Below, in pieces: positions 25,011 to 34,086 of a DNA stretch of 64,000 bases; positions within the stretch are counted from its first letter, which is position 1, and each line of letters starts with the position of its first letter. Source of the DNA: Oscillospiraceae bacterium (GTDB lineage: Bacteria > Bacillota > Clostridia > Oscillospirales > Ruminococcaceae); the NCBI GenBank assembly GCA_021201135.1, contig JAJQGT010000006.1:497448-561447 (forward strand), read 5' to 3'. The notes below the pieces were generated by a model. It was given only the letters and a program-made list of their open reading frames with translations. It had not been told where the DNA came from and made no database searches. Made by a program: the position numbers and the translations under genes.

Positions 25011-26924
25011 ATGCTTTGCTCTCTTGAAAAAATATGGAAATACTTTAACGGCGAGCCGCTTCTTCGCGATATCAATTTCACGATAAATGAGGGCGAGCGA
25101 ATCGGTCTTGTCGGTCGAAACGGTTGCGGGAAAACCACACTTCTTTCAATCATCACCGGGAATCTGGGCTACGATACGTCCCCCGAGAACGACGGCAGGA
25201 TGAGCTTTTCCGGCAACTGCCGCATAGGATACCTCGAGCAGGGCGTCGGGCTTTCGGCGGAGTGCTCTGTTTCGGAAGAGATGCGAAAGCCGTTTGCGGA
25301 GCTCGACCGAGAGCACGAGAGAATGGCGGAGCTCGAGGATGCACTTTCCGGCAGTCTTTCGGATGGTGAGCGAGAGAAAGCCGAAGCCGAATACTCGAGC
25401 ATCAGCACGCACTTCGAGAACAACGAGGGCTATCTTATCGACGTGAAGATTAAAACGGTCTTGAACGGCATGGGATTTTCGGGGCTGGATTTATCGAGGT
25501 CGGTCAATTCCCTTTCGGGCGGAGAGAGGACAAGGCTGTCGCTTGCTAAACTGCTTTTGGAGTCGCCGTCGCTTCTTATCCTGGACGAGCCGACGAACCA
25601 TCTTGACTTGGACACGATGACATGGCTCGAAGATTATCTTTTAGATTACAAGGGTGCGATTCTTGTAGTTTCGCATAACAGGTATTTCTTAGACAGGGTC
25701 TGCACGAGAATTTGCGAGATTGAGGACGGCAAGCTCAAATCATACAGCGGCAACTACAGCTTTTATGTCAAGCAGAAGCGAGAGGACAACCTCCGGCAGG
25801 AAAAGCTCTACGAAGCTGAGCAGGAGAAGATAAAAGAGCTTCAATTCTTCATCGACAAGAACCGTGTCAGCGCGACGAGCGCAAAGGCGGCGAAGTCGAA
25901 ACAGCACATGCTCGACAGGATTGTGGATAACGCAGTCGAGAAGCCGAAAACGAGGGAAAAATCGGCAAAAATTCGACTTGAATATGACATCGAGCCACCG
26001 AAGGAGGTATTTTCGGCGGAGAATATAGACGTCTCGGTTGGCGGAAAAACGCTCCTCGAGAGCTTTTCCCTCAATATGAGACGTGGCGACAAGGTCGGAA
26101 TTATCGGAAAGAACGGCACGGGAAAAACGACCATTCTCAAAACTGTTCAGGGCATCAATCCCCACTCAAAAGGCAGAATCAACTGGGCGCAGAACGTAAA
26201 GCTCGCCTACTACGACCAGAAAAACGAATATCTGAACCCGAATAACACAGTTATAGAGGAGATTCATCGCAGGTATCCGAGAATGACCGACTACGAAGTC
26301 AGAAGCGTCCTGGGAAGCGTTCTTCTTACGGGCGAAAACGTCTTCAAAGAGGTCGGAGTTATCAGCGGAGGAGAAAAAACGAAGCTGAGCTTTGCGCTGA
26401 TGTCGCTGAAACGTGGCAACTTTCTCATCCTTGATGAGCCGACAAACCACCTTGATATCTCGACAAAAGAAGTATTGGAGGATGCTCTTAAGGAGTACAC
26501 CGGAACAATACTGTTTGTATCGCACGACAGGTATTTACTCAACAAGATTGCCGACAGGATTGTCGAAATCCGTGACGGCAAGGCTTACGAATACAAGGGC
26601 AACTATGACGATTATCTCAAAGCCCGGGAGTTTGAGAAGGCGGAAGCGGAAAAAGCGGCTGTTCCCTCGCCTGCTCCGGCTGAAAAGAAGCAATACAGGA
26701 CCAAATCTCAGCGTGCCGAGGACGTGAGAAAGAAGCAGGAGCTTGCGGATCTGGAGAAGAGCATTGCGAATCTCGAGAAAGAAATCGCCGACACGGAAGA
26801 GCTTATCTGCACTCCCGAAGTCGCCGCAGACTATCAGAAAATGACCGAGCTGTGCCAATCTCTTGATGACAGGAAAAACGAACTCAGCGAGCTTATGGAC
26901 AGATGGATTGAAATTCAGGAATGA
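25011..26924 (+). CDS. ABC-F family ATPase (Uup/YfmR-like)
   Basis: 637 residues with two fused ABC domains and no membrane segments, so a ribosome-associated ABC-F protein. Walker A motifs are GRNGCGKTT and GKNGTGKTT; signatures are LSGGERTRL and ISGGEKTKL; both Walker B motifs read ILDEPTNHLD. A charged inter-domain linker (about residues 240-310) and a C-terminal coiled coil (about 560-635) fit the Uup/YfmR group, which assists translation. Antibiotic protection is not indicated by anything here. Start supported by GAGG 8 nt upstream. Confidence 0.92.
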   Translation: MLCSLEKIWKYFNGEPLLRDINFTINEGERIGLVGRNGCGKTTLLSIITGNLGYDTSPENDGRMSFSGNCRIGYLEQGVGLSAECSVSEEMRKPFAELDREHERMAELEDALSGSLSDGEREKAEAEYSSISTHFENNEGYLIDVKIKTVLNGMGFSGLDLSRSVNSLSGGERTRLSLAKLLLESPSLLILDEPTNHLDLDTMTWLEDYLLDYKGAILVVSHNRYFLDRVCTRICEIEDGKLKSYSGNYSFYVKQKREDNLRQEKLYEAEQEKIKELQFFIDKNRVSATSAKAAKSKQHMLDRIVDNAVEKPKTREKSAKIRLEYDIEPPKEVFSAENIDVSVGGKTLLESFSLNMRRGDKVGIIGKNGTGKTTILKTVQGINPHSKGRINWAQNVKLAYYDQKNEYLNPNNTVIEEIHRRYPRMTDYEVRSVLGSVLLTGENVFKEVGVISGGEKTKLSFALMSLKRGNFLILDEPTNHLDISTKEVLEDALKEYTGTILFVSHDRYLLNKIADRIVEIRDGKAYEYKGNYDDYLKAREFEKAEAEKAAVPSPAPAEKKQYRTKSQRAEDVRKKQELADLEKSIANLEKEIADTEELICTPEVAADYQKMTELCQSLDDRKNELSELMDRWIEIQE

Positions 26925-27032
26925 CGTAATACAATATTTTCACATTTCAACCTGAGGCTGAACCAATTTATAAAATGGCTTGTTTTGCGGGCTTAGACAA
27001 AGTTTTTTCTGAAAAAAGTCCATGAAAACGTA

Positions 27033-27061
27033 TTGACTTTTGTCGAAAATAGTGATATCCT
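27033..27061 (+). promoter_or_regulatory. promoter with an embedded Spo0A-box-like element
   Basis: TTGACT (27033-27038), 17 nt, TATCCT (27056-27061). The spacer holds TTTTGTCGAAAA (27038-27049), identical to the B. subtilis Spo0A box consensus. A site between -35 and -10 would be expected to repress. Confidence 0.55.
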
Positions 27062-27107
27062 ATATGTTACGATCAAAAATATGAATTTGCATTTGGAGAT
27101 ATAAGCT

Positions 27108-27998
27108 TTGCAGGAATTTTATTTTGCACTATTAGGTGACGAGGTCAATTTGCCGCTTTATGTGACGGGTGTCGGCTCGACAGACCCCGAAAGGCATTGC
27201 GTCAGACCTACCGGACATGTTTACAATCAGGTTATATATACAGCCAAGGGTGAGGGCGTCCTCACAATCGACGGCGAGGAATATAGAATTCCCGAAAACT
27301 CCGGATTCTTCCTTCCCGCTCACTATCCTCACGATTATCTTGCAAAGGAAGGCGTTGATTGGGAGACTCATTGGGTTTCCTTCTCGGGTGCCGCTTGCGA
27401 GCCGATTCTCGAGAGTCTCGGGCTCTCAAAGCCTGTTGTCTTCAGAACCGGCGACCTTTCTTCCGTAGAGAGAATCTGGGAGAAGATGCTCAAGACCATC
27501 CACTCGACAAAGATTCACTCCGGGCATCACAATTCTTCGCTCATCTATTCCTTCCTTATTGAGCTCAACAAGGTCATCTCCTGCCCAGTTTCTCCGAGAG
27601 AGAATCACCGCATGGATCAGATCAAGCTCATCATGGACTATATCGACCAGAACTACATGAAGGACATTACTCTTAACGACATGGCTAAGGTTGTCAACCT
27701 TTCTCCGCAGTATATCTGCCGTATCTTCCGTGAAACGCTCAATATGAGACCGTTCGAGCACCTGACAAAGAAGAGAATCTTCGAAGCGAAGAACCTTCTC
27801 ATGGACACGAAGCTTTCCATCAACAGCATCTCCAAGGCTGTCGGCTACAACGATTGCAGTTACTTCTGCGCCGTCTTCAAGAGACAGGAGAAGATTTCGC
27901 CTGCCGAGTATCGTTATTTATACGCAGATAAGAATTCCGGCAAGAGCACAGTCGATCAAGATCCTGAAAACAAGAGAATCCCGCCGGATACGCTTTGA
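27108..27998 (+). CDS. AraC family transcriptional regulator
   Basis: 296 residues from a TTG start supported by GGAG 9 nt upstream; a nearby ATG frame stops at once. Cupin arm (VIYTAKGEGVLTIDGEEY, FFLPAHYPHDY) and a C-terminal double HTH (DITLNDMAKVVNLSPQYICR and SINSISKAVGYNDCSYFC). Targets are unknown; the neighbours do not include an obvious sugar operon. It ends at a shared bidirectional terminator. Confidence 0.9.
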   Translation: MQEFYFALLGDEVNLPLYVTGVGSTDPERHCVRPTGHVYNQVIYTAKGEGVLTIDGEEYRIPENSGFFLPAHYPHDYLAKEGVDWETHWVSFSGAACEPILESLGLSKPVVFRTGDLSSVERIWEKMLKTIHSTKIHSGHHNSSLIYSFLIELNKVISCPVSPRENHRMDQIKLIMDYIDQNYMKDITLNDMAKVVNLSPQYICRIFRETLNMRPFEHLTKKRIFEAKNLLMDTKLSINSISKAVGYNDCSYFCAVFKRQEKISPAEYRYLYADKNSGKSTVDQDPENKRIPPDTL

Positions 27999-28010
27999 AC
28001 TTAACACAAA

Positions 28011-28046
28011 AATCCCGTGCTACTCTAAGTAACACGGGAATTTTTT
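28011..28046. terminator. bidirectional intrinsic terminator
   Basis: Stem TCCCGTG/CACGGGA (28013-28019/28033-28039) extended by inner pairs, with A run and T run on opposite sides. It serves the AraC gene and the convergent hydrogenase gene. Confidence 0.85.
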
Positions 28047-28059
28047 ATGTCTGTTAGGA

Positions 28060-29844
28060 TTAGTGAACAACGTCTTCGTCATAGACCGAGGCTTCGGGCA
28101 TATCCCAAGCGTGGTGGTCGGTATGAAGAAGGTGGTGCGACTTTTCTCCGCAGGGCTCACCGAGATAGTCGGCATAGATAGCCTTGATTTCGGGGTTCTC
28201 GTGGGAGAATCTGAGGGTGTTGGCGCTGTCGTAGTTATAGAGGACTTGTCCTCTCTCAGCTGCACGCTCTTCGTTATAGTGAATAGGCTGTCCGCCACCG
28301 CCGACACATCCTCCGGGACATGCCATGACTTCGACGAACTGGTATTCAACCTCGCCACGTCTCAGGGCTCTGATGAGTCTACGGGCATTGCCAAGACCAT
28401 TTACAACAGCAGCCTTGACTTTAATTCCGCCTACGTTATACTCAGCCTCGATCCAGGGCTTGTCGCTGCCGAGGGCTCGGACTGCCTTGAAGGTCTCATC
28501 GGCATTCGGGTTCTCGCCAGTGAGGACATAGTAGCAGGTTCTGAGGGCTGCTTCCATAACACCGCCAGTGGTTCCGAAGATGACAGCAGCACCTGTGCCG
28601 GTTCCGAGAGGTGAATCAAAATCTTCCTCAGGGAGAGCTGCAACGTCAATCTGGTCAGCCTTGATCATGCGGCACATCTCACGGGTTGTAAGCGAGAAGT
28701 CGACGTCCTTGCAGCCTTCCTTGGCGTCGTTGATGCTCGGAATGTCGAGTTCCGCCTTCTTTGCGGTGCAGGGCATGATTGAGACGCAGACGATGTTTTC
28801 GGGATCAACGCCGATCTTCTCGGCGAAGTAGGACTTGGTGACTGCTCCGAACATCTGCTGGGGTGACTTTGCGGTTGAAAGCTGGTCAACCATGTCGGGG
28901 TACTGGCTCTTGAGGAAGCGTACCCAGCCCGGGCAGCAGGAAGTGAACATCGGGAACTTCTTGCCTTCGGGATGCTTGATTCTCTCAAGGAACTCAGTTC
29001 CCTCCTCCATGATGGTGAGGTCGGCGGAGAAGTTGGTGTCGAAGACGTAGTCGAAGCCTACGCGTCTGAGAGCAGCTGCCAGGCGCTTTTCGGTTGCGAC
29101 TTCGGGTGAAAGTCCGAACTCTTCGCCCCATGCAGCTCTTACAGCGGGAGCAACCTGAACGACGGTGATCTTGTCCTTGTCGTCCATGACGCCGTTAACG
29201 CCGATAATGGCTTCCGTGTCGTCACGGGTGTGGAGGGCATTTGTCGGGCAGTGAGTGATGCACTGGCCACAGAATGCACAGTCGGCTGCCTCAAGGCTAC
29301 GATGGTTCGAAACACCGACAGTGGTGTGAGCGCCGGTGCCGGCCATGTCCCAGATGCCTAAAGACTGAACCTTCTGGCAGACGGAAACGCAGCGGCAGCA
29401 CTTGATGCACTTGCTCTCATCGCGGATGATGGGAAGCTTGTCGTTCCACTTGTCTTCAGGGAATTCGGTCTTGAAGCTTAAAGTATCGCTGATTCGAAGA
29501 GTTGAAGCGACCTTCTGGAGCTGGCAGGTGCCATTTCTGAAGCAGGAGGGGCAGTTGACTCTGTGCTGGCTGAGAAGAAGCTCCAAGTTGGTTTTTCTTG
29601 CTTCTCTGACTCTTGTTGTATCTGTGTGGATTACCATGCCTTCGCTGACGACGTTGTCGCAGGCGGTGACGAGGCGGTCGATTCCCTCGACCTCGACAAT
29701 GCAGGCACGGCAGGCACCGATTTCGTTAATGTCCTTGAGGAAGCAAAGTGTGGGAATATGTATGCCGACAAGCTTTGCAGCATCGAGTATCGACGTTCCT
29801 TCTTCGACCTGAATAGGGGTGTTGTTAATTGTTACGTTTACCAC
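28060..29844 (-). CDS. hydA: [FeFe] hydrogenase, multi-cluster (HydA-type)
   Basis: 594 residues. In order: N-terminal 2Fe-2S ferredoxin domain (GACRACIVEVEG), His-Cys3 4Fe-4S site (QHRVNCPSCFRNGTC), two 4Fe-4S clusters (CIKCCRCVSVC, CAFCGQCITHC), the H-cluster domain with TSCCPGW, MPCTAKK and MACPGGCVGGGGQP, and the small-subunit tail. All H-cluster cysteines are present. The GTG start is chosen because GGGAGGGAG lies 9 nt upstream. It overlaps the upstream NAD(P)/flavin gene by 7 nt, so both act together. It evolves H2 from fermentation reductant, or takes it up. Confidence 0.95.
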   Translation of the reverse strand: MVNVTINNTPIQVEEGTSILDAAKLVGIHIPTLCFLKDINEIGACRACIVEVEGIDRLVTACDNVVSEGMVIHTDTTRVREARKTNLELLLSQHRVNCPSCFRNGTCQLQKVASTLRISDTLSFKTEFPEDKWNDKLPIIRDESKCIKCCRCVSVCQKVQSLGIWDMAGTGAHTTVGVSNHRSLEAADCAFCGQCITHCPTNALHTRDDTEAIIGVNGVMDDKDKITVVQVAPAVRAAWGEEFGLSPEVATEKRLAAALRRVGFDYVFDTNFSADLTIMEEGTEFLERIKHPEGKKFPMFTSCCPGWVRFLKSQYPDMVDQLSTAKSPQQMFGAVTKSYFAEKIGVDPENIVCVSIMPCTAKKAELDIPSINDAKEGCKDVDFSLTTREMCRMIKADQIDVAALPEEDFDSPLGTGTGAAVIFGTTGGVMEAALRTCYYVLTGENPNADETFKAVRALGSDKPWIEAEYNVGGIKVKAAVVNGLGNARRLIRALRRGEVEYQFVEVMACPGGCVGGGGQPIHYNEERAAERGQVLYNYDSANTLRFSHENPEIKAIYADYLGEPCGEKSHHLLHTDHHAWDMPEASVYDEDVVH

Positions 29845-31673
29845 TGTGTCTTTCTCCCTCCCTTGAAGATTCCGCAACCGAAGTGGTCACAGCGGAGGCA
29901 TCTTGATGCTTCCTGGCAGGATTCCTTCTCGGTCATCTTGATTTCCATCAGCTCGAAGTCGTTTCTTCTCTCACCGGGTTCGCGCTCGGACATGTTGATT
30001 CTTCCGCAATACGGACGGTCAGTGAGGTTCGGATCGGGAATTTCGACATCGGCGGTGATGGTGTGATTATAGCCTAAGTAGTAGTCGATGTTTGCAGCAG
30101 CAACCTTACCAGCAGCGATAGCTCTGATAGCGGTCTTCGGGCCGGTTACGCAGTCGCCTCCGGCGAATACACCGGGAGCGTTCTCGACTTCTGTCCAGTC
30201 ATCGCCCTTGATAACGCCTCTTACAACCGGGATTCCGGAGGATTCGAGCTTGTAGAAGTCGATTCCCTGTCCGATTGCAACGAGCACTACGTCGCAGGGG
30301 ATTCTCTTGTCCTCAAGACCTGAGGGACTTGGATTCATTCTGCCGCCCTTTATAAGACCGGGCATATAGGGAGTAGCCCAGAGAGCCGCAACCTTGCCTT
30401 CTTCATCGGTTTCTATCTTGAGAGGAGCGTGGAGGTCGACCATTATTGCGCCTTCTGCGATTGCACCGTCAACCTCTTCGGGCAGAGCGGTCATGTCCTC
30501 CTTACGGCGACGATAGACGATTGAAACGCTTTCGGCACCGCATCTGATAGCGGAACGCGTGCAGTCCATGGCGACATTACCGCCGCCGATTACGCAGACC
30601 TTCTTGCCGGTGAGGTCGGGGATATTTCCGTCGCCGATTCCGCCAAGGAAGGAAACCGCAGACCAGACGCCCTCGGCGTCCTCGCCCTCGATTCCGACCT
30701 TCTTGTCGGTGTGTGCGCCGATTGCGATATAAACGGCGTCATACTCCTCACGGAGCTTTTCCATTGTGTATTCGCCCTCGCCAACCTTGGTATTGAGCTT
30801 GACCTCAACGCCGGTCGAGAGGATGCAGTCGATATCGCTCTGGAGACGCTCACGGGGAAGTCTGTATGCGGGGATGCCATAGATAAGCATTCCGCCGAGC
30901 TTCGAGTGCGCCTCGAAAACGGTGCACTGGTGCCCCATAAGCTGAAGATAATAAGCACATGAAAGACCGGAGGGTCCGCCGCCGACGATTGCAACACGCT
31001 TTCCTGTGGACGGAGCGCATTCGGGTGCCGGAACAACTCCTGCTCCCTCAACAGCCGCACGCTTGAGACCTCTGATATTGACAGGTGCATCAAGAAGGGT
31101 TCTACGGCATCTCGTCTCACAGGGATGCTCACAGATAAGAGCGCAAGCGGTCGGGAACGGGTTGTCCTTTCTGATGAGCTTGACGGCATCGGCATATCTT
31201 CCCTCGCCTACGAGAGCGATATAGCCCGGGATGTCGACGCCTGCGGGGCAGTTGCCGACGCAAGGAATGCTCATCGGAGTTCCGGCGAAGCAGTGATGCT
31301 TCTCGATATGGGATATGTAGTCCTCGCGGAAACCGTCGAGTCCCTTCAAAACCATCTTTGCCGCCTCAAATCCTATGGCACAGTCAGCCGATTCGGCGAT
31401 TACATGCGCCAGTTTTTCGATTTTTGAAAGAGTGGTGTCGTCTCCCCTTCCATTGAGGACATCCTCCAATAAATTACCCAACTGTGCAAGTCCCACTCTG
31501 CATGGTACGCACTTGCCGCAGGTCTGGGCGTGGCACATTCTTAGAAAAGCCAGTGTCAGGTCGACGGGACAGACATCCGAAGAACTTGCGGCAATACGCC
31601 GCTCCATGTCCTTATAAATGCCCTCGACAACCGTCTCCGCACGACTTTCAGTCATTAGTGCAAGTCTTGACAA
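29838..31673 (-). CDS. NuoF-tail / GltD-type FAD-NAD(P) oxidoreductase fusion, hydrogenase partner
   Basis: About 611 residues. The N-terminal part carries the iron-sulfur segment of NuoF (CHAQTCGKCVPCRVG). It is followed by a GltD-like flavoprotein: CVGNCPAGVDIPGYI and CEHPCETRCRR (4Fe-4S), FAD-binding GGGPSGLSCAYYL, NAD(P)-binding GGGNVAMDCTRSA, and a C-terminal CLRCDHFGCG. It probably feeds electrons between NAD(P)H and the adjoining hydrogenase, as proposed for glutamate-synthase-linked group A2 enzymes. The TTG start at 31671-31673 follows AAAGGAAG; alternatives exist. Confidence 0.88.
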   Translation of the reverse strand: MSRLALMTESRAETVVEGIYKDMERRIAASSSDVCPVDLTLAFLRMCHAQTCGKCVPCRVGLAQLGNLLEDVLNGRGDDTTLSKIEKLAHVIAESADCAIGFEAAKMVLKGLDGFREDYISHIEKHHCFAGTPMSIPCVGNCPAGVDIPGYIALVGEGRYADAVKLIRKDNPFPTACALICEHPCETRCRRTLLDAPVNIRGLKRAAVEGAGVVPAPECAPSTGKRVAIVGGGPSGLSCAYYLQLMGHQCTVFEAHSKLGGMLIYGIPAYRLPRERLQSDIDCILSTGVEVKLNTKVGEGEYTMEKLREEYDAVYIAIGAHTDKKVGIEGEDAEGVWSAVSFLGGIGDGNIPDLTGKKVCVIGGGNVAMDCTRSAIRCGAESVSIVYRRRKEDMTALPEEVDGAIAEGAIMVDLHAPLKIETDEEGKVAALWATPYMPGLIKGGRMNPSPSGLEDKRIPCDVVLVAIGQGIDFYKLESSGIPVVRGVIKGDDWTEVENAPGVFAGGDCVTGPKTAIRAIAAGKVAAANIDYYLGYNHTITADVEIPDPNLTDRPYCGRINMSEREPGERRNDFELMEIKMTEKESCQEASRCLRCDHFGCGIFKGGRKTQW

Positions 31674-31711
31674 GCTATCACGCTTCCTTTCATACAAACA
31701 TTTCGACAAAT

Positions 31712-31740
31712 ATTATAACACTATTTTTAAATATTTGCAA
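31712..31740 (-). promoter_or_regulatory. sigma-A type promoter for hydrogenase operon
   Basis: Minus-strand TTGCAA (31735-31740) and TATAAT (31712-31717) with 17 nt between. Confidence 0.75.
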
Positions 31741-31906
31741 GGGCGGGACTGCAAATTGACGAAATAATTTGTAAAAGATAGGTTGCCGAGAGATACCTAT
31801 GCTGTAAAATTTTTTCTTTCGGTGAAATTTTTTGCCCAAAAATTGACACTATTTAGGTGACGGTTGAAATTTTTCAGCCGAGCGAAAACCGAAAGGAGTC
31901 TTTTTA

Positions 31907-31978
31907 ATGAAAAAAGCAGTATTAATCAGAACAAGTTCGTCTTCTTCGAAAACACATCCGGGTGCTTCTCACCATTAG
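31907..31978 (+). CDS. 23-residue peptide ORF upstream of ABC exporter
   Basis: Short ORF with a strong GAAAGGAG site 8 nt before its ATG. The product starts MKKAVLIRT, then has five consecutive serines (residues 10-14), and ends with HH at residues 22-23; there are no cysteines. It lies about 110 nt before the exporter gene within an otherwise gene-free 416-nt gap. Between the two, TCCCGA (31982-31987) and TCGGGA (32057-32062) could pair, and CACCAT at the ORF end could pair with a downstream ATGGTG. It could be a leader peptide controlling the exporter or an exported peptide; neither is shown. Confidence 0.5.
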   Translation: MKKAVLIRTSSSSSKTHPGASHH

Positions 31979-32089
31979 CTATCCCGAATGATGTGTGATT
32001 AGCCCCCTTAAAAAAAGGTCTTATGGTGGTTTGCCAAGCGAACGCAAGCTGTCAACTCGGGAATCTGTTTATGAAAGGACTAATTCGAA

Positions 32090-33871
32090 ATGAAATTTTT
32101 TAACGAACTCAGAAAAACTATCAACCTCACCCGTTACGCCCTTGTTAATATCATCGGCGGCATCAGAGCCCTGCCCTATATCATGATGACGCTTCTTAAG
32201 TCGGTCGTAAATGCGGCGGCGCTCGTGTCCTACACCCTTCTCCCCGGCTTCATCATCAACTACCTGATGGCAGGAGAAATCAGAACCGTGGTCATTCTGG
32301 CGGCAACCTTAGTGGCAACGCCGTTTGTGCAAAATTCATCCAATTCGCTGATTTCAGTCATTTTTGACAAGATGCAGCTTGGGCTTTCCACCGAAGTTCA
32401 TGCGGAGTTTCACAACTACACCAGCCACTTGGACTACGAATATTTCGAGTCACCGAAAGTTCTTGACATGAAGGAACGTGCTACGAGAGTATGCGATTCC
32501 GTATTCGGAGTAGTAGACTGCCTCAATTCGATTCTTTCGTCTATTATCAGCTTCGTTGTGATTCTGTCTGTTGTTGCTTACATAAACCCGCTCATGGTCG
32601 TATTCATTCTCTTTATAGTTCTACTGAACTCTATGCTCACAAAGAGACTGAACGTCAAGAATCATGAGATAGGTATGAAGCAAGACAATTACTGGAGAGT
32701 ATACTGGGGTGCAACATTCCAGATGGAAAATCCGTCATACGCCAAAGAGATCAGAGTCTATGACATCAGCGGAATGCTTCTTGATAACTTCCGCAAGGTC
32801 ATGAAAAAGGGCAACGAGCTCGCACACAAGAGAACCGTTGAGTGCAACAAGACCTACTTCTTCCAGGCGATTGTCAACATCGTCAAGGACGGAGTTATCT
32901 ATGGGTACTCGATTATCTCGGTGCTCCTGGGCAGGATGGCTATCGGTACAATGTCCATCTATATCAGTGCGGCAAACCAGTTCTCAAGCAACATCGGAAG
33001 CATCGTGAACTCTTATCTGAGCCTGTCGAGGCTCTGCATGGAGGTCGAAGAGTATAAGAAATTCTTCGAGCTTCCGCAGAAACAGCAGTCCTTCGGCACC
33101 CGCAAGCCGAGCTTCGGGAAGAACTCAACTATCGAGTTCAGGAACGTCTCGTTCAAGTACCCGGGAAGCGAGAACTATGCTCTTAAGAACATGAATCTCA
33201 CCATCCGTGGCGACGAGAGACTCTGCATCGTCGGAGAGAACGGCTCGGGCAAGTCAACCTTCATCAAGCTTCTTTCGAGACTGTACTTCCCCACTGAGGG
33301 CGAAATCCTCCTTGATGGCGTGAACATCAACGAGTATGATTACAGGGAGTATCAGAACATGTTCTCGGCGGCGTTCCAGGATTTCGAAAAGTTCTATCTG
33401 CCGCTCTCGAAGAATATTGCGCTCGATAAAGACGTTGATGAGGCAAAGCTCGACAACATCTGCGAAAGAATCGGGCTTACCGACTTTGTCAAGAAGCTTC
33501 CGCACGGCTACGATTCCGCTATCGACAAGTGGGTTGACGAGGACGGAGTTAATCCCTCCGGCGGCGAGCTCCAGAGAATCTCGATTGCAAGGGCTGTATA
33601 CAGCGACAGGGACATCTATATCCTTGATGAGCCTACTGCCGCACTCGACCCGAATGCGGAATATGAGATTTACACCCAGTTCCACAACATCATCACCGAC
33701 AAGTGCGCTGTTCTTATCACCCACAGACTTTCGGCGGTTCAGTTAGCCGATAAAGTGGCTGTGTTTGAAAACGGACATGTCGAAGAGTACGGCACGCACG
33801 ATGAGCTCTATGCCAGAAAGGGCATCTATACAGAGATGTTTGATAAGCAGGCTGAGTTCTATAGACAATAG
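32090..33871 (+). CDS. ABC exporter, fused membrane and ATPase domains
   Basis: 593 residues. Six membrane segments over about residues 20-300, then an ATPase with Walker A GENGSGKST, signature NPSGGELQRI, Walker B IYILDEPTAALD and H-loop LITHRLSA. There is no C39 peptidase domain. This half-transporter type acts as a homodimer, often exporting peptides or lipids; the substrate is unknown. The only partner in sight is the 23-residue ORF upstream. A cluster of perfect hairpins begins at its stop codon. Confidence 0.92.
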   Translation: MKFFNELRKTINLTRYALVNIIGGIRALPYIMMTLLKSVVNAAALVSYTLLPGFIINYLMAGEIRTVVILAATLVATPFVQNSSNSLISVIFDKMQLGLSTEVHAEFHNYTSHLDYEYFESPKVLDMKERATRVCDSVFGVVDCLNSILSSIISFVVILSVVAYINPLMVVFILFIVLLNSMLTKRLNVKNHEIGMKQDNYWRVYWGATFQMENPSYAKEIRVYDISGMLLDNFRKVMKKGNELAHKRTVECNKTYFFQAIVNIVKDGVIYGYSIISVLLGRMAIGTMSIYISAANQFSSNIGSIVNSYLSLSRLCMEVEEYKKFFELPQKQQSFGTRKPSFGKNSTIEFRNVSFKYPGSENYALKNMNLTIRGDERLCIVGENGSGKSTFIKLLSRLYFPTEGEILLDGVNINEYDYREYQNMFSAAFQDFEKFYLPLSKNIALDKDVDEAKLDNICERIGLTDFVKKLPHGYDSAIDKWVDEDGVNPSGGELQRISIARAVYSDRDIYILDEPTAALDPNAEYEIYTQFHNIITDKCAVLITHRLSAVQLADKVAVFENGHVEEYGTHDELYARKGIYTEMFDKQAEFYRQ

Positions 33872-33999
33872 AAGTTGCCTTTGGCAACTTCGGAAGTTCG
33901 GCAAGCCGAACTTCCACCCCGCAGGCGAAGTTTGCGAAGCAAATCTTCCGAAGTTCGCCTGCGAACTTCTGCGCTCCCCTTTCAGGGGAGGCTTTTTTT
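33871..33999. repeat. tandem hairpin cluster ending in a terminator
   Basis: Consecutive stems: GAAGTTGCC (33871-33879/33883-33891), GGAAGTTCGGC (33892-33902/33905-33915), an imperfect one around GCAAA (33927-33948), and GAAGTTCGC (33950-33958/33961-33969). Last is the CTCCCCTTTCAGGGGAG palindrome (33974-33990) with a T run. GCAGGCGAA (33921-33929) can alternatively pair with 33954-33962. The final hairpin is a likely terminator for the exporter; the rest has no evident purpose. Confidence 0.9.
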
Positions 34000-34013
34000 G
34001 TTCTATTTTCAGC

Positions 34014-34070
34014 TTGACATTACCCCATAGTTATGCTATAATCATCCCGTAATTGTATCATTTGAGACAA
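34014..34070 (+). promoter_or_regulatory. promoter and candidate Crp/Fnr-type operator
   Basis: TTGACA (34014-34019), 17 nt, TATAAT (34037-34042). Eleven bases downstream lies an 18-nt dyad TTGTATCATTTGAGACAA (34053-34070) in which 7 of 8 pairs match. A dyad at the transcription start of an Fnr-like gene suggests autorepression. Confidence 0.65.
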
Positions 34071-34086
34071 AAACGGGGTGATTTTT

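Noticed and set aside
25011..26924. Antibiotic-resistance ABC-F
   Set aside because: Architecture with a C-terminal coiled coil fits housekeeping Uup/YfmR types, and no attenuator leader is seen upstream.
33871..33999. CRISPR-like array of short repeats
   Set aside because: The units are self-complementary hairpins of different sequence with no spacers and no cas genes nearby.
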